From Streptomyces sp. NBC_00285 (GTDB taxonomy: Bacteria; Actinomycetota; Actinomycetes; Streptomycetales; Streptomycetaceae): a DNA stretch of 64,000 nt. The translations under genes were made by a program, and so were the position numbers. This document shows, piece by piece, positions 17,825 to 28,185 of the stretch (its first letter is position 1; each line of letters starts with the position of its first letter). The stretch lies in contig NZ_CP108055.1 of assembly GCF_036174265.1 (NCBI RefSeq), positions 5,642,001 through 5,706,000 of the forward strand, written 5' to 3'. The notes below the pieces were generated by a model. The model ran no database searches, had not been told where the DNA came from, and saw only the letters and a program-made list of their open reading frames with translations.

Positions 17825-18853
17825 ATGACAACCGCTCAGACCGTCCCTCCGCCGTCGATGCGTTTCAGGGAGCTCGTGTTCGGGGCGGCGTGCGCGGCGG
17901 CCCTCCGTGCGGCCGCGCGACTGGGTGTCGCGGACGCCCTCGGTGACACCCCGCTGGCCGCGGCCGACCTCGCGACGGCGGTGAAGGCCGAACCGAAGCC
18001 GCTGCGGCGGTTGCTGCGGGCCCTGACCTGCTACGGCATCTTCACCGAGCAGCCCGACGGGACGTTCGCGCACACCGACATGTCCCGGCTGCTGCGCGAG
18101 GACGACCCGAGCAGCCTGCGCGACATCGCGCTGTGGTGCACCGAGCCGTGGACCTGGGACGCGTGGCCGATGCTGGACGAGGCGGTGCGCTCCGGCCGTA
18201 ACGTCGTGGAGGACCTGTACGGCAAGGAGTTCTTCCCCTACCTCAACGAGGACGCCCCCGAATCGGCCGACGTCTTCAACCGCGCCATGACCACCTCCAG
18301 CGTGCAGTCCGCGCGGGACGTGGCGCAGTTCCTCGATCTGTCGGGGTGCAAGTCGGTCGCCGACATCGGTGGTGGCCAGGGCCATGTGGTGGCGAGCCTG
18401 CTGGAGAAGTACCCCGGGCTCCACGGCACCCTGCTCGACCTGCCGCGGGTGGTGGAGAACGCCGATCCGAGGCTGCGTCCGGGAGGCGCGCTCGCGGACC
18501 GGATGAGTCTCGTGCCCGGTGACTGCCGGGTGGCCGTCCCGGTCCAGGCGGATGTGTACGTCATCAAGAACATCCTGGAGTGGGACGACGACAGCACCAC
18601 CCGCGCCCTGCGCAACGTCATCGAGGCGGGCGGCCCCGGCGCGCGGATCGTGGTGATCGAGAACCTCGTCGACGACACGCCCTCGATGCGGTTCAGCACG
18701 GCCATGGACCTGCTGCTGCTCCTCAACGTCGGCGGGGCCAAGCACACCACCGAGAGCATGGTCGGCAGGCTGACGGGAGCGGGTCTGGTCATCGACGACG
18801 TCCGCCCGGTCAACCCCTATCTGCACGCGTTCGACTGCACCGTCCCCGAGTGA
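17825..18853 (+). CDS. SAM-dependent O-methyltransferase (polyketide type)
   Basis: 342-residue cytoplasmic enzyme of the plant-type O-methyltransferase family used in aromatic polyketide tailoring. The N-terminal dimerisation helical region (about 10-95) leads to the SAM-binding fold with VADIGGGQGHV (about 178-188), LLDLPRVVENA and VYVIKNILEWDD. The ATG follows GGAAGG. It converges on the spore-pigment cluster with a shared terminator, and likely methylates a phenol of the pigment. It is not part of the classic whiE set, so this cluster may make a methylated variant. Confidence 0.88.
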   Translation: MTTAQTVPPPSMRFRELVFGAACAAALRAAARLGVADALGDTPLAAADLATAVKAEPKPLRRLLRALTCYGIFTEQPDGTFAHTDMSRLLREDDPSSLRDIALWCTEPWTWDAWPMLDEAVRSGRNVVEDLYGKEFFPYLNEDAPESADVFNRAMTTSSVQSARDVAQFLDLSGCKSVADIGGGQGHVVASLLEKYPGLHGTLLDLPRVVENADPRLRPGGALADRMSLVPGDCRVAVPVQADVYVIKNILEWDDDSTTRALRNVIEAGGPGARIVVIENLVDDTPSMRFSTAMDLLLLLNVGGAKHTTESMVGRLTGAGLVIDDVRPVNPYLHAFDCTVPE

Positions 18854-18864
18854 CGGCAGCCCTG

Positions 18865-18919
18865 TGAAACGCCGGCGGCCGGGCACGCGAGACTCGCGTG
18901 CCCGGTCGCCGGCGTTTCA
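18865..18919. terminator. Bidirectional terminator
   Basis: 26-bp stem with a single G-T position (18865-18890 with 18894-18919) and a 3-nt loop, between the convergent O-methyltransferase and cyclase genes. Confidence 0.8.
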
Positions 18920-18928
18920 ACGACCGGC

Positions 18929-19261
18929 TCAGGAGCCGGTGTTCCGGTCCCAGCGGTAGAAGCGGTGCGCCATCGCGTCCTTCGGCGAGCGCCAGGTCGC
19001 CGGGTCGAACGCGGTGACGTACGCCGACAACCGTTCGCTGATGTCCCGGAACTCGGGGTGTCCGGCCATCTTCGCGATGGCGGGCCCGGGGTCCTGCTCG
19101 GACTCGATGAGGTGCAGGTACACGTCGTCGAACTGGAAGAGGCTGCGCCGGGAGACCCCGACGAGGTGCGGCAGCTCTCCGCGGTCCGACTCCTCGAACA
19201 CCTTGGCGATGTCCTGGGCCGACCCCGGGGCCATGCGGGCGACGATCAGGGATTGGTGCAT
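18929..19261 (-). CDS. TcmI-like polyketide cyclase
   Basis: 110-residue protein of the TcmI/WhiE-ORFVII family, dimeric ferredoxin-like cyclases acting on late ring closure of type II polyketides. The start MHQSLIVARMAPG and conserved LFQFDDVYLHLIES are visible; length matches the family (about 109). The ATG at 19261 is chosen; upstream the frame runs into a 12-bp tandem repeat. Last gene of the pigment operon, 68 bp after the aromatase. Confidence 0.9.
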   Translation of the reverse strand: MHQSLIVARMAPGSAQDIAKVFEESDRGELPHLVGVSRRSLFQFDDVYLHLIESEQDPGPAIAKMAGHPEFRDISERLSAYVTAFDPATWRSPKDAMAHRFYRWDRNTGS

Positions 19262-19282
19262 CGTTGCGTCCTTCGTCCGGAA

Positions 19283-20068
<786 letters not shown>

Positions 20069-20113
20069 ACGGTTCCTCTCCTTGCTGGGTGGTGGTGTGT
20101 CCGCGACGTCCCG

Positions 20114-21364
20114 CTACGAGGCGTCGCCGGCGCCGCGCCGTAGCACCAGCGCCGAGTTCGATCCCATGAGTCCCCGGCTGAGGACCAGCGCCGTGCGCAG
20201 TTCGGCGGCACGGGCACGGGAGGTCACGAGGTCGAGGTCGTGGCAGACGTCGAAGACGTTGGGGGTGGGCGGGATCAGACCGTGCTCCATGGCGAGCACC
20301 GCCGCGGCCGTGTCCAGCACGGGCGCCGCGCTGTAGCCCCGGCCGACAGCGGTCTTCGGCGCCGTGACCGGGACCCGGCCGGCCCGCGGGCCCAGGACGT
20401 CCGCGATCGCCAACGCCTCGGCACGGTCCGCCTCCGGTACGCCGAGCGCGTCGGCGAAGACCACGTCGATCTCCTCGGGAGCGCACCCGGCCTCGTGCAG
20501 GGCGCCGCGGATGGCGTGGGCCAGTCCCTCCCGGGACTGCTCCCAGCGGGAGGCGCCGGTGAAGGTCGCCGCGTACCCCGCCAGCGTGGCCCGCACCTTC
20601 GCGCCCCGCTCCAGGGCGCGGCCCTCGGCCTCCACGACGACCATGGCACCGCCCTCGGCGGGCACGAAACCGCAGGCCGCGTCGGTGAACGGGCGGTAGG
20701 CGCGGTCCGGTTCGCCGACGGTGCTCAGCTCCTCGTAGCCGAGCTGACAGACCATCGAATAGGGGGCCAGCGGCGCTTCGGTCGCGCCGGCCACCATCAC
20801 GTCGGTGCCGCGCCGCACGGCCCGCGCCGCGTGCGCCAGGGCGTCCAGGCCGCCGGCCTCGTCGGCGGCGACGACACCGCAGGGGCCCTTGAAGCCGCGG
20901 CGGATGGAGATCTGGCCGGTGCTCGCGGCGTAGAACCAGGCGATGGACTGGTACGGGCCGACGAAGCGGCTGCCCTTGTCCCACAGTTGCTGCAGTTCCC
21001 GCTGCCCGAACTCACCGCCGCCGGAACCGGCCGCGGTGACCACGCCCACGGAGAACGGCGCCGCGTCGGTGTCGGACCGGTCGAGGCCGGCGTCGTCGAG
21101 TGCCTGGTCGGCCGAGGCCATCGCGAAGTGCGTGAACCGGTCGGTCTGCACCAGGTAGCGCTCCTCGACCGCCGACGGGGGGTCGAAGTCCCGGACCTCT
21201 CCGGCCACCCGCAGCGGCAGGTGCCCGCAGCCCTCGCGGGTGATCCGGTCCAGGACGCTGATGCCCTCCCGGGTGGACTTCCAGAAGGTCTCGGTGCTGG
21301 TTCCGTTGGGCGCGACCACGCCGATTCCGGTGATGGCCGCGCGCCGGGGACGCGGTGCGCTCAT
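20114..21364 (-). CDS. Chain length factor (KS-beta)
   Basis: 416-residue partner of the ketosynthase; it sets polyketide chain length. The fold is KS-like but the active-site Cys is absent: the nucleophile region reads [13 protein letters not shown], with Glu169 at the place usually held by Gln in such factors. Its ATG overlaps the KS stop (ATGA), indicating translational coupling and heterodimer formation. The open frame upstream (to 22789) merely overlaps KS in another frame. Confidence 0.94.
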   Translation of the reverse strand: MSAPRPRRAAITGIGVVAPNGTSTETFWKSTREGISVLDRITREGCGHLPLRVAGEVRDFDPPSAVEERYLVQTDRFTHFAMASADQALDDAGLDRSDTDAAPFSVGVVTAAGSGGGEFGQRELQQLWDKGSRFVGPYQSIAWFYAASTGQISIRRGFKGPCGVVAADEAGGLDALAHAARAVRRGTDVMVAGATEAPLAPYSMVCQLGYEELSTVGEPDRAYRPFTDAACGFVPAEGGAMVVVEAEGRALERGAKVRATLAGYAATFTGASRWEQSREGLAHAIRGALHEAGCAPEEIDVVFADALGVPEADRAEALAIADVLGPRAGRVPVTAPKTAVGRGYSAAPVLDTAAAVLAMEHGLIPPTPNVFDVCHDLDLVTSRARAAELRTALVLSRGLMGSNSALVLRRGAGDAS

Positions 21365-22629
21365 CGTGTCGTCTCCCTCGGCAGGCTCATGATGACCGCG
21401 GACTGGAAACCGCCGAACCCGCTGCCCACGGAGAGCACGCTGTCCAGTCGTCGCTCCCGCGCGACCCGCGGGACGTAGTCCAGGTCGCACTCGGGGTCCG
21501 GGGTCTCGTAGTTCGCGGTGGGCGGGACGACCTGGTGGGCCAGGGCGAGCACACAGGCGACGACCTCGATCGCCCCGATCGCGCCGAGGGAGTGCCCCAC
21601 CATGGACTTGATGGAGCTCATGGGCGTGTCGTACGCGTGCGCGCCCAGGACCCGTTTGACCGCGGCCGTCTCGTGCCGGTCGTTCTGCTGGGTGCCCGAT
21701 CCGTGCGCGTTGACGTAGTCGATCGCCGTGCCGTCGAGCCGGGCCTGGTCGAGGGCGTCCTCGATGGCCCGGGCCATCTCCAGCCCCTCGGTGGTCAGAC
21801 CGGTCATGTGGTAGGCGTTGCCGAAGGTGGCGTAGCCGCTCAGCTCGCAGTAGACGTGCGCGCCGCGGGCCAGGGCGTGTTCCAGTTCCTCCAGGACGAG
21901 GACCGCACCGCCCTCTCCCATGACGAACCCGTTGCGGTCGGCGTCGAAGGGGCGTGAGGCGTGGGCCGGGTCGTCGTTGTTCGGGGACGTGGCCTTGATC
22001 GCGTCGAAGCAGGCCATGGTGATCGGGGAGATCGGCGAGTCCGAGGCGCCGGTGATGCACACGTCGGCCCGGCCCTCCTCGATCGTCTGGAAGGCGTACC
22101 CGACCGCGTCGAGCCCCGAGGTGCAGCCGGTGGACACGGTCTGCACCGGCCCGCGGGCCTCGAACCGTTCCGCCATCGTCGAGGCGAGGGTGCTGGGCGA
22201 GAACGCCCGGTGCAGGTGCGCTCGGGCCTCCCGGTGGTCCACGTCCCAGCGCTGCCCTCCGTTGCTGACCAGGACGTAGTCCTGCTCCAGCCGGGTGGTT
22301 CCGCCGACCGCGGTGCCCAGGGAGACCCCGACGCGCCACGGGTTCTCCCCGGCCAGGTCGAGGCCGGAGTCCCGTATCGCCTCGTCCCCGGCGACCAGCG
22401 CGAACTGGATGTACCGGTCGCACCGGGCGATCTGCTCCGCGTCCAGTCCGTGCGCCGCCGGGTCGAAGTCGCACTCGGCGGCGATCCGTGAACGCAGCCC
22501 CGACGGGTCGAAGAACGTGATCCCGCGCGTCGCCGTACGGCCGTTCGTCAGCAGGTCCCAGAACGCCGGGACGCCGATGCCGCCCGGGGCGACGACACCT
22601 ATGCCGGTGACCGCCACGCGCCTCGTCAT
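21361..22629 (-). CDS. Ketosynthase alpha (type II PKS)
   Basis: 422-residue condensing enzyme that extends malonyl units on the ACP. Catalytic triad visible: Cys169 in [11 protein letters not shown], His309 in [12 protein letters not shown], His346 in [11 protein letters not shown]. Full length. It overlaps both neighbours by 4 bp (ATGA), upstream cupin and downstream CLF. Sequence and neighbours point to spore-pigment (whiE) rather than antibiotic synthases, though the product cannot be read from sequence. Confidence 0.95.
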   Translation of the reverse strand: MTRRVAVTGIGVVAPGGIGVPAFWDLLTNGRTATRGITFFDPSGLRSRIAAECDFDPAAHGLDAEQIARCDRYIQFALVAGDEAIRDSGLDLAGENPWRVGVSLGTAVGGTTRLEQDYVLVSNGGQRWDVDHREARAHLHRAFSPSTLASTMAERFEARGPVQTVSTGCTSGLDAVGYAFQTIEEGRADVCITGASDSPISPITMACFDAIKATSPNNDDPAHASRPFDADRNGFVMGEGGAVLVLEELEHALARGAHVYCELSGYATFGNAYHMTGLTTEGLEMARAIEDALDQARLDGTAIDYVNAHGSGTQQNDRHETAAVKRVLGAHAYDTPMSSIKSMVGHSLGAIGAIEVVACVLALAHQVVPPTANYETPDPECDLDYVPRVARERRLDSVLSVGSGFGGFQSAVIMSLPRETTR

Positions 22630-23063
22630 GAGCGGACCCGGTCTCGCTCGGCCGGCTCCACGGCGATCGGTACGCCGTCGGCGTCCTCGGTGTCGACATG
22701 GCCGAGCGGCGGACTCGGGGCCAACGGGCCCAGGTGGAAGACCAGTTGGGCCGCCACCTCGCCGACGTTGCGGAACCGGTGCCGCACATGGGCGGGGATC
22801 ATGAGCCCCTGCTCGGGCCGCAGCGGGTGGGGCTCACCGTCCAGGTCCACCTCCAGCTGCCCGCAGACGACGTAGATGAACTCCTCGGAGTACGGGTGGT
22901 AGTGCTCGGCGATGCGGTCGCCGGGCTGCACGATGGCCACGCCCATGAAACCGCTGGTGGAACCGACGGTGGCCGGGGTGAGCAGGGCCCGCAGATCGCC
23001 ACCGCGCCGAGTGTTGGGCTCGACCTCGCTGAGATCCACGATTCCGGGATGACGTTTGATCAC
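22626..23063 (-). CDS. Cupin protein of spore-pigment cluster (WhiE-ORFII-like)
   Basis: 145-residue single-domain cupin. Metal-binding pattern [16 protein letters not shown] then [10 protein letters not shown]. Cupins in this position are thought to help fold or oxidise the early polyketide. The GTG at 23063 follows GGAGGAA and is preferred to an ATG at 23180. It overlaps the KS start by 4 bp. Confidence 0.9.
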   Translation of the reverse strand: MIKRHPGIVDLSEVEPNTRRGGDLRALLTPATVGSTSGFMGVAIVQPGDRIAEHYHPYSEEFIYVVCGQLEVDLDGEPHPLRPEQGLMIPAHVRHRFRNVGEVAAQLVFHLGPLAPSPPLGHVDTEDADGVPIAVEPAERDRVRS

Positions 23064-23109
23064 GGCGTTCCTCCGAACAGGGGCGTGGCCGGCAGGGAGT
23101 GCCGGAGAG

Positions 23110-24267
23110 TCAGGCGTCGGGGGCGCGACGGTCGGTGACGAGGTCCATGCGGGAGACCGACAGAAGGCGGGTGGGAGCACCCTCGTCCAGCCCCGGGCCC
23201 TCCACTCCGAGGGCCTCGCCGTCGAGGAGCGCCGTCAGCTCGGCCGCGCGAGCGCGGTCCGTGAGACCGAGCACGGGGCCGGGGTCACTGTCGAGGCCGC
23301 CGCTCACGTCGACCAGCCGCACCACGACGTCGTCGCGCTGGAAGATCGTGCTGCGCAGCACCGGTCCCTGCGGATCGTCGGCCGCCGCCTCGTCCTGCCG
23401 GGCCAGCAACTCGGCCAGCCGCATGCCCTGTCCCTCACGCGCCGGGTAGTACAACGCGTGCCGCACCGCGTCCGGGCTCTTGCGGCCCGTCGTCACGTGG
23501 TGGACGGCGGGCAGTGCCGCGCGGGTGAAGAAGACCCGGGCGGACTCGGGGTCGTCGAGGTCCCGGTCCTGCTCCAGATAGGGGTTGATCGCCTCTTCGA
23601 CGGCTCGTACGGCGGGCTGCCGGGCCACGTGGCGCAGCGCGGCGAGCAGGTCGCCCCGCACCTCGATGGCCCGGACCACCCGGTTGCCGTGCATGAACAG
23701 GGAGGTGCGGCACAGCCGGGTGGTGTCGTCGACCCGCGGCTCCGGTGAGACGTAGTCGGCGAGGATCTTGGCGACGGTCTCCTCGCTGCCCGGCTTGACG
23801 GTGAAGGTGAGCGCGTGACGGATCAGTCCGTCGCCGATCCTGGGTGACGTCTGCAGCCGGCGGCCGCCGGGCTCGGTCTCCACGGCCGGGCCGCCGGTCT
23901 CGCGGACCACGTGGAAGCGGAGCGACCTGGTGTCCCGGACACAGCTGTGCAGCGGCTCCACCATCCGTACGTGTTCCTCGCTGTTCACCCAGGTGAGGAA
24001 GGGCGGGGCGCTCTCCCACTCGCTTGTGATGAGCCACTGGGAGGGGTTCTCGATGGACTGGCACAGCTGGTCGCTGACGTGCCCGGGAACCGACGCGACC
24101 TGTGCGCACAGCTGCTCGTACGCCTCCAGGAACTGCTGCTGGGCCCCGTCGTAGACATCCACCAGCAGGACGACACGGAGCCTGGAGCCGTCGAAGACGG
24201 ACTGGGAAACACGCTGCGAGGCCTGCTGCGCGAGCGATTGGGAAACACGTTCCGACGTGGTGGTCAT
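23110..24267 (-). CDS. SchA/CurD-like spore-pigment protein (WhiE-ORFI-like)
   Basis: 385-residue protein at the head of the pigment operon. The N-terminal part (about 28-125) resembles an antibiotic-biosynthesis monooxygenase/ferredoxin-like domain ([20 protein letters not shown]). Two further similar domains follow (about 160-250, [19 protein letters not shown]; and about 290-385), the SchA/CurD type. Its exact reaction is unknown. The ATG at 24267 starts [10 protein letters not shown]; the 184-bp gap upstream should hold the operon promoter. Confidence 0.88.
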   Translation of the reverse strand: MTTTSERVSQSLAQQASQRVSQSVFDGSRLRVVLLVDVYDGAQQQFLEAYEQLCAQVASVPGHVSDQLCQSIENPSQWLITSEWESAPPFLTWVNSEEHVRMVEPLHSCVRDTRSLRFHVVRETGGPAVETEPGGRRLQTSPRIGDGLIRHALTFTVKPGSEETVAKILADYVSPEPRVDDTTRLCRTSLFMHGNRVVRAIEVRGDLLAALRHVARQPAVRAVEEAINPYLEQDRDLDDPESARVFFTRAALPAVHHVTTGRKSPDAVRHALYYPAREGQGMRLAELLARQDEAAADDPQGPVLRSTIFQRDDVVVRLVDVSGGLDSDPGPVLGLTDRARAAELTALLDGEALGVEGPGLDEGAPTRLLSVSRMDLVTDRRAPDA

Positions 24268-24451
24268 CCTGCGCACATCTCCTCGGCGGGGCGGGGCGGG
24301 GGGAGTGAGGGCCGAGGGTGACCCGGCCGCGGGCCGGCATCGGCCACATGGGGGGCGACGTCGGCGTGCCTCGATCCTGATCCGGCTCCCGGGAGCGCGC
24401 GACTCGGAGGCACCGTGCGGGTGACCGGCCGGCTCGTAAGCCGGGGCCGGC

Positions 24452-25141
24452 TCAGGTGAGATGGGCGAAGACCACCAGGTTGTCCGTGTAGTCCCGGACC
24501 GTACGGTCGTAGTCACCGGCGCAGGTGATGAGCCGGACCTGGGACTGCGCGGTGTCGGCGTACACACGGTCGCTCGGGAAGTCGTCCTTGGCGAAGGTCT
24601 CCGCGCTGTCGACCACGAAGGACGCTCTGCGCCCGTCCTCCCGGTCGACGTAGAAGACGTCCCCCTGCTGCAGTTCGCCGAGATCCGCGAACACGGCTGC
24701 CGAGGTCTTCGTGTCGACGTGCCCGGCGATGACCGACGTGCCCGCCTCGCCCGGGGACGCTCCGTTGATGTGCCAGCCGACGAGGTTGGTGTCGGCGGCC
24801 GGGGGCGGTTCAAGCTGTCCCGTGGGGCCGATCCTGAGGTCGGTGAAGGGGGCGTCGACCGAGATCTTCGGGATGAGCAGGCGCACGGGCCTTGACCTGG
24901 GCAGGGGTCGCACCGTCGGCTTCTCCGCCGGCTGTCCGGCCGGTGGCACCGACGCGGCGGGTGCGACGGCCCGCGTCGGGCGGGGGGCGTCGGATGACGT
25001 GTCGTGGCCGCCGAACAGGCTCACCGCCAGGGCGAGGAGCGCCACGGCACCCACGACCAGCTTGGTGTTGGATCCCCGCTGCAGGGGGGCCGGCTCGTGG
25101 CCGCCGGGGTTGTCTGCGGGAAAAGAAGGACGAACTGCCAT
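24452..25141 (-). CDS. Class F sortase
   Basis: 229-residue membrane-bound transpeptidase. N-terminal membrane segment (about 26-43, LVVGAVALLALAVSLFGG), Pro-rich linker, then a sortase domain (about 85-229) with catalytic His in VIAGHVD and Cys in VRLITCAGDYD; DRTVRDYTDNLVVFAHL carries the likely Arg. ATG at 25141. It lies 115 bp downstream of a secreted protein gene with a C-terminal sorting-like tail, its probable substrate. Both sit between the pigment operon and the pigment hydroxylase. Confidence 0.92.
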   Translation of the reverse strand: MAVRPSFPADNPGGHEPAPLQRGSNTKLVVGAVALLALAVSLFGGHDTSSDAPRPTRAVAPAASVPPAGQPAEKPTVRPLPRSRPVRLLIPKISVDAPFTDLRIGPTGQLEPPPAADTNLVGWHINGASPGEAGTSVIAGHVDTKTSAAVFADLGELQQGDVFYVDREDGRRASFVVDSAETFAKDDFPSDRVYADTAQSQVRLITCAGDYDRTVRDYTDNLVVFAHLT

Positions 25142-25256
25142 CGGACACCACCTCACCGGGACACGGCAGCAAATCGGAAGAGGGACAGGACAGGCCCGCC
25201 GGGCCGCCACGCGGCGCGCGCGTGGCGGCCACAGCGGCTATGTCACCCGGCATGGG

Positions 25257-25811
25257 TCAGGCCACGCTTCCGGCGAACTTCTTGCGGCGCGCCGCGTACA
25301 GCCCCGTTCCGGCGACCGCCAGGACGGCGAGCCCGCCCGCGGTCATGGCCGGCGAGGCCAACGCGCCGCCACCGGTGTGCATTCCACCGCTGGGCTTCTC
25401 GTGGTCGCCGCTCCAGGAACCGCCGTCCTGCTTGCCGCTCCAGGAGCCGCTGTCCTGCTTGCCGGTGCCGGTCTCCTTGCCCTGGTCGCCCTTGTCCTTG
25501 TAGGTGTCCGGGTCGTACTTCGGGTCCTTGGCGGTGCCCCAGTCGTCCTCGTTCACCGCGGTCAGCGCACCGCCACCGGTGTGCATGCCACCGTGCGGGG
25601 CGTCGTGGTCGCTGCCCTTGCCGTGCTCCTGACCGTTCTCCCGGCCGTTCTCCTGGCCGGTCTCCTTGCCCTGGTCCTTGCCGTGCTCCTTGCTGTAGCC
25701 GGAACCCGTGTGGTCGCTGTCGTCTCCGGCCGCCGCGTAGGCGCCGGGGGCGCCGAGAGCGAGGACGGTCGAAGCCGCCGCGATGGCCAGGAGGGTGCGA
25801 GCAGAATGCAT
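25257..25811 (-). CDS. Secreted surface protein, likely sortase substrate
   Basis: 184-residue protein. Signal peptide 1-27 (ending GAYAA), then a very hydrophilic Gly/Lys/Asp/Glu-rich region. The motif GGMHTGGGAL occurs twice, at 74-83 and 142-151. After the second copy come a hydrophobic segment (about 154-174) and a positive tail RRKK. This is the layout of a cell-wall sorting signal, but LPXTG is missing; the GGMHTGG motif may take its place. ATG at 25811. Function unknown; probably a wall-attached hydrophilic layer protein. Confidence 0.82.
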   Translation of the reverse strand: MHSARTLLAIAAASTVLALGAPGAYAAAGDDSDHTGSGYSKEHGKDQGKETGQENGRENGQEHGKGSDHDAPHGGMHTGGGALTAVNEDDWGTAKDPKYDPDTYKDKGDQGKETGTGKQDSGSWSGKQDGGSWSGDHEKPSGGMHTGGGALASPAMTAGGLAVLAVAGTGLYAARRKKFAGSVA

Positions 25812-26031
25812 CTGACGTTCCTTCCGCCGGAGGCCGGGCAGCTGGTGCTTCGTCAGCTGAGGTGGCCCACCCCCGACGTGATCCACCGTCAGTCAGACGC
25901 CCGTCTCCCACCACTCAAGACGATCACCCGGGTGAACCCACCCTGCTGACGACCCGGCAGAACCGGTGCGGAGCCGGGCACCCCCGCGACACAACGGGCT
26001 TGCGCAACAGGCGAGTTCACGCCGGCCGGAA
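25812..26031. other. Intergenic region, promoter side of surface protein
   Basis: The 312-bp gap up to the hydroxylase stop holds the promoter region of the surface-protein gene and the hairpin at 26032-26071. No gene is seen. Confidence 0.5.
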
Positions 26032-26071
26032 CGGGGAAGGGCCGGAGCGATGTCGCTCCGGCCCTTCCCCG
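26032..26071 (-). terminator. Terminator of FAD hydroxylase gene
   Basis: Perfect 19-bp inverted repeat (26032-26050 with 26053-26071), 51 bp after the hydroxylase stop codon. Confidence 0.75.
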
Positions 26072-26122
26072 CTCATGTCCCGTGTCACCCGTGCGCGTCG
26101 GGACCCGCGCCGCCCGCCGGGA

Positions 26123-27838
26123 TCAGTCCGCTGCCAGCAGCGTGGCCAGGGCCTCACGCAGGGCCGTCCCGGCGTCCGGGACCGGCCCGGACGACCGCCA
26201 GGCCACGAACCCGTCCGGCCGGACGAGTACGGCCCCTCCGGGCGTCGTGCCGTGGACGGCCGACCAGTCCGCATCACCCTCGGGTGTCAGCTCGGCGTCG
26301 GCCCCCGCACCCACCCGGTACGAGGTCAGGGGCACGGACGTCCCGTCGGCGAGGCGGACGGCGGCCTCGTGCCAGCCCGCCGGGTCGTCGGCGGAGCTGA
26401 GCAGGACGAACGACCGCTCGTAGAGGTCCAGAGTGGAGATCGGTTCACCCCGGTGCCGTACCGCCATGTGGGGTGCCCTGCTGCCGGGTTCACCGGACAG
26501 GTCGAGGCGTTCCGGGACGACTGCGGCAGCGGGGTCGGTGCCGAGGACGGCGCCCTGCGGATAGCGGTAGCCGAGGGCCACGTTGAGGATGCCGCGCTGC
26601 GGGCCACCGCCACCGCCCGCGCCGGGCGGCGGGGCGAAACCGGGATGGCTGTGCTCCACCGACCGTGCGGCGGCCCGGGCGCTGGTCGCCTCCGCGACCG
26701 GGCGGCGCTCGGCGTCGTACGTGTCCAGCAGGCCCTCACCGGCCCAGCCGCCGAGCACCGCGGCCAGCTTCCACGCGAGGTTGTGCGCGTCCTGGATGCC
26801 GGTGTTGGAGCCGAACGCCCCGGTGGGGGACATCTCGTGGGCCGAGTCGCCGGCCAGGAAGACGCGTCCTGACCGGTAGCTCCGGGCGACCCGTTGGGCG
26901 GCGCGCCAGGGAGCCCTGCCGGTGATCTCCACGTCGAGATCGGCGACGCCGACCGCGCGGCGGATGTGCTCGACGCACCGTTCGTCGGTGAACTCCTCCA
27001 GGGTTTCGCCGAGTTCGGGGTGCCAGGGGGCGTGGAAGACCCAGTTCTCCCGGTTGTCCACGGGCAGCAGGGCACCGTCGGCGTCCGGGTCGGTCAGGTA
27101 GCAGACGATGAACCGGCGCTCGCCCACGACATCGGCGAGACGGCGGGAACGGAAGGTGATGCTGACGTTGCTGAACAGGTCACCGGGACCGCTGCGGCCG
27201 ATGCCGAGCTGCTCACGGACGGGGCTGCGGGGACCGTCGGCGGCGACGAGGTAGTCCGCGCGGATGGTGGTGTGCTCACCGGTCTCCCGGCTCTTGACCA
27301 CCGCGTTGACGCCGGAGGGCTCACTGTCGAACGACATCAGCTCGGTGCCGTACCGCAGGTCGCCGCCGAGCCGTGTGGCGTGTTCGAGCAGCACCGGTTC
27401 CAGGTCGTTCTGGCTGCACAGACACCATGAGCTGGAGCTGAAACGGGCCAGTCCGCCGCCCGGGTCGATCTCCTTGAAGAGCCACTCGCCCGCGTCGCCG
27501 ACCAGGGTGGGCGTCTGCAGGATCCCGTGGTTGCCGGCCAGCGTGGCGGAGGCCTGACGGATCATCGGCTCGACGCCGGCCGTGCGGAACAGCTCCATCG
27601 TGCGGACGTTGTTGCCGCGGCCGCGGGGGTGGATGGAGGTGCCGGCGTGGCGTTCCACCACCATGTGCCGTACGCCAAGCCGGCCGAGGAACAGCGAGGT
27701 CGACAGGCCGACGAGGGAACCGCCGACGATGAGGACCGGGACCCGATGGATCGAGGGGCCGGACGGGTCTGACGGGTCGGCTGTGCCGGACGGTCCGGTC
27801 CGGTCGGAAGGGTCGGTCTGGTCGGCTCGTGGGTTCAT
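26123..27838 (-). CDS. FAD-dependent aromatic hydroxylase (WhiE-ORFVIII-like)
   Basis: 571-residue flavin monooxygenase that hydroxylates aromatic polyketides using NADPH and O2. FAD-binding GGSLVGLS (about 39-46), the DG motif VAADGPRS, and the second FAD motif LAGDSAHEMSPTGAFGSNTG are all present; a thioredoxin-like C-terminal domain completes the fold. The first 30 residues are a low-complexity Asp/Pro/Ser/Thr stretch. In whiE clusters this gene is divergent from the operon; here it is on the same strand, separated by the sortase pair. ATG at 27838. Confidence 0.93.
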   Translation of the reverse strand: MNPRADQTDPSDRTGPSGTADPSDPSGPSIHRVPVLIVGGSLVGLSTSLFLGRLGVRHMVVERHAGTSIHPRGRGNNVRTMELFRTAGVEPMIRQASATLAGNHGILQTPTLVGDAGEWLFKEIDPGGGLARFSSSSWCLCSQNDLEPVLLEHATRLGGDLRYGTELMSFDSEPSGVNAVVKSRETGEHTTIRADYLVAADGPRSPVREQLGIGRSGPGDLFSNVSITFRSRRLADVVGERRFIVCYLTDPDADGALLPVDNRENWVFHAPWHPELGETLEEFTDERCVEHIRRAVGVADLDVEITGRAPWRAAQRVARSYRSGRVFLAGDSAHEMSPTGAFGSNTGIQDAHNLAWKLAAVLGGWAGEGLLDTYDAERRPVAEATSARAAARSVEHSHPGFAPPPGAGGGGGPQRGILNVALGYRYPQGAVLGTDPAAAVVPERLDLSGEPGSRAPHMAVRHRGEPISTLDLYERSFVLLSSADDPAGWHEAAVRLADGTSVPLTSYRVGAGADAELTPEGDADWSAVHGTTPGGAVLVRPDGFVAWRSSGPVPDAGTALREALATLLAAD

Positions 27839-28185
27839 CTCTCGCCTCCGGCGCGTCGTGTCCACCGACTCGTCCGGATACGGCCGGGATCTTGATGCAT
27901 GCCCCGCGGCATCGGGGCGGGCCCAAGCTTCACCCGCTTCACCCGCCGGATTCGCCGGGGCGGGCGCAGGGCACCGGCGGGCGTCCCGGCGCCGTCCACC
28001 GCCCCCTCGTACGGCGCCGCTCCCGCCGTACTCGTCGAGGCGGCCCGTGGCCGGATCCACCCGGATCGCGTCCGAGTGGGCTGTTCTTGCACCCCTTTTG
28101 CGCTGAATGCGGAACGCGGAGGATTCCAGAGCCCTCCTTCTGTATGAAGGAAACCGCACAGGTAGGAAATCGGGGATCAACCGGT
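27839..28185. other. Divergent promoter region
   Basis: 347 bp between the hydroxylase (minus) and esterase (plus) genes. It must hold both promoters. Open frames crossing it are extensions of the two genes; no separate gene is seen. Confidence 0.5.

Noticed and set aside
20114..22789. Single 891-residue frame covering KS and CLF on the minus strand
   Set aside because: Only the last 416 residues are a real protein (CLF). The upstream part overlaps KS in another frame and is not protein-like; the genes overlap by ATGA.
27829..28185. 119-residue N-terminal extension of the esterase
   Set aside because: It overlaps the divergent hydroxylase promoter, is low in protein character and precedes a good membrane-helix start at 28186.
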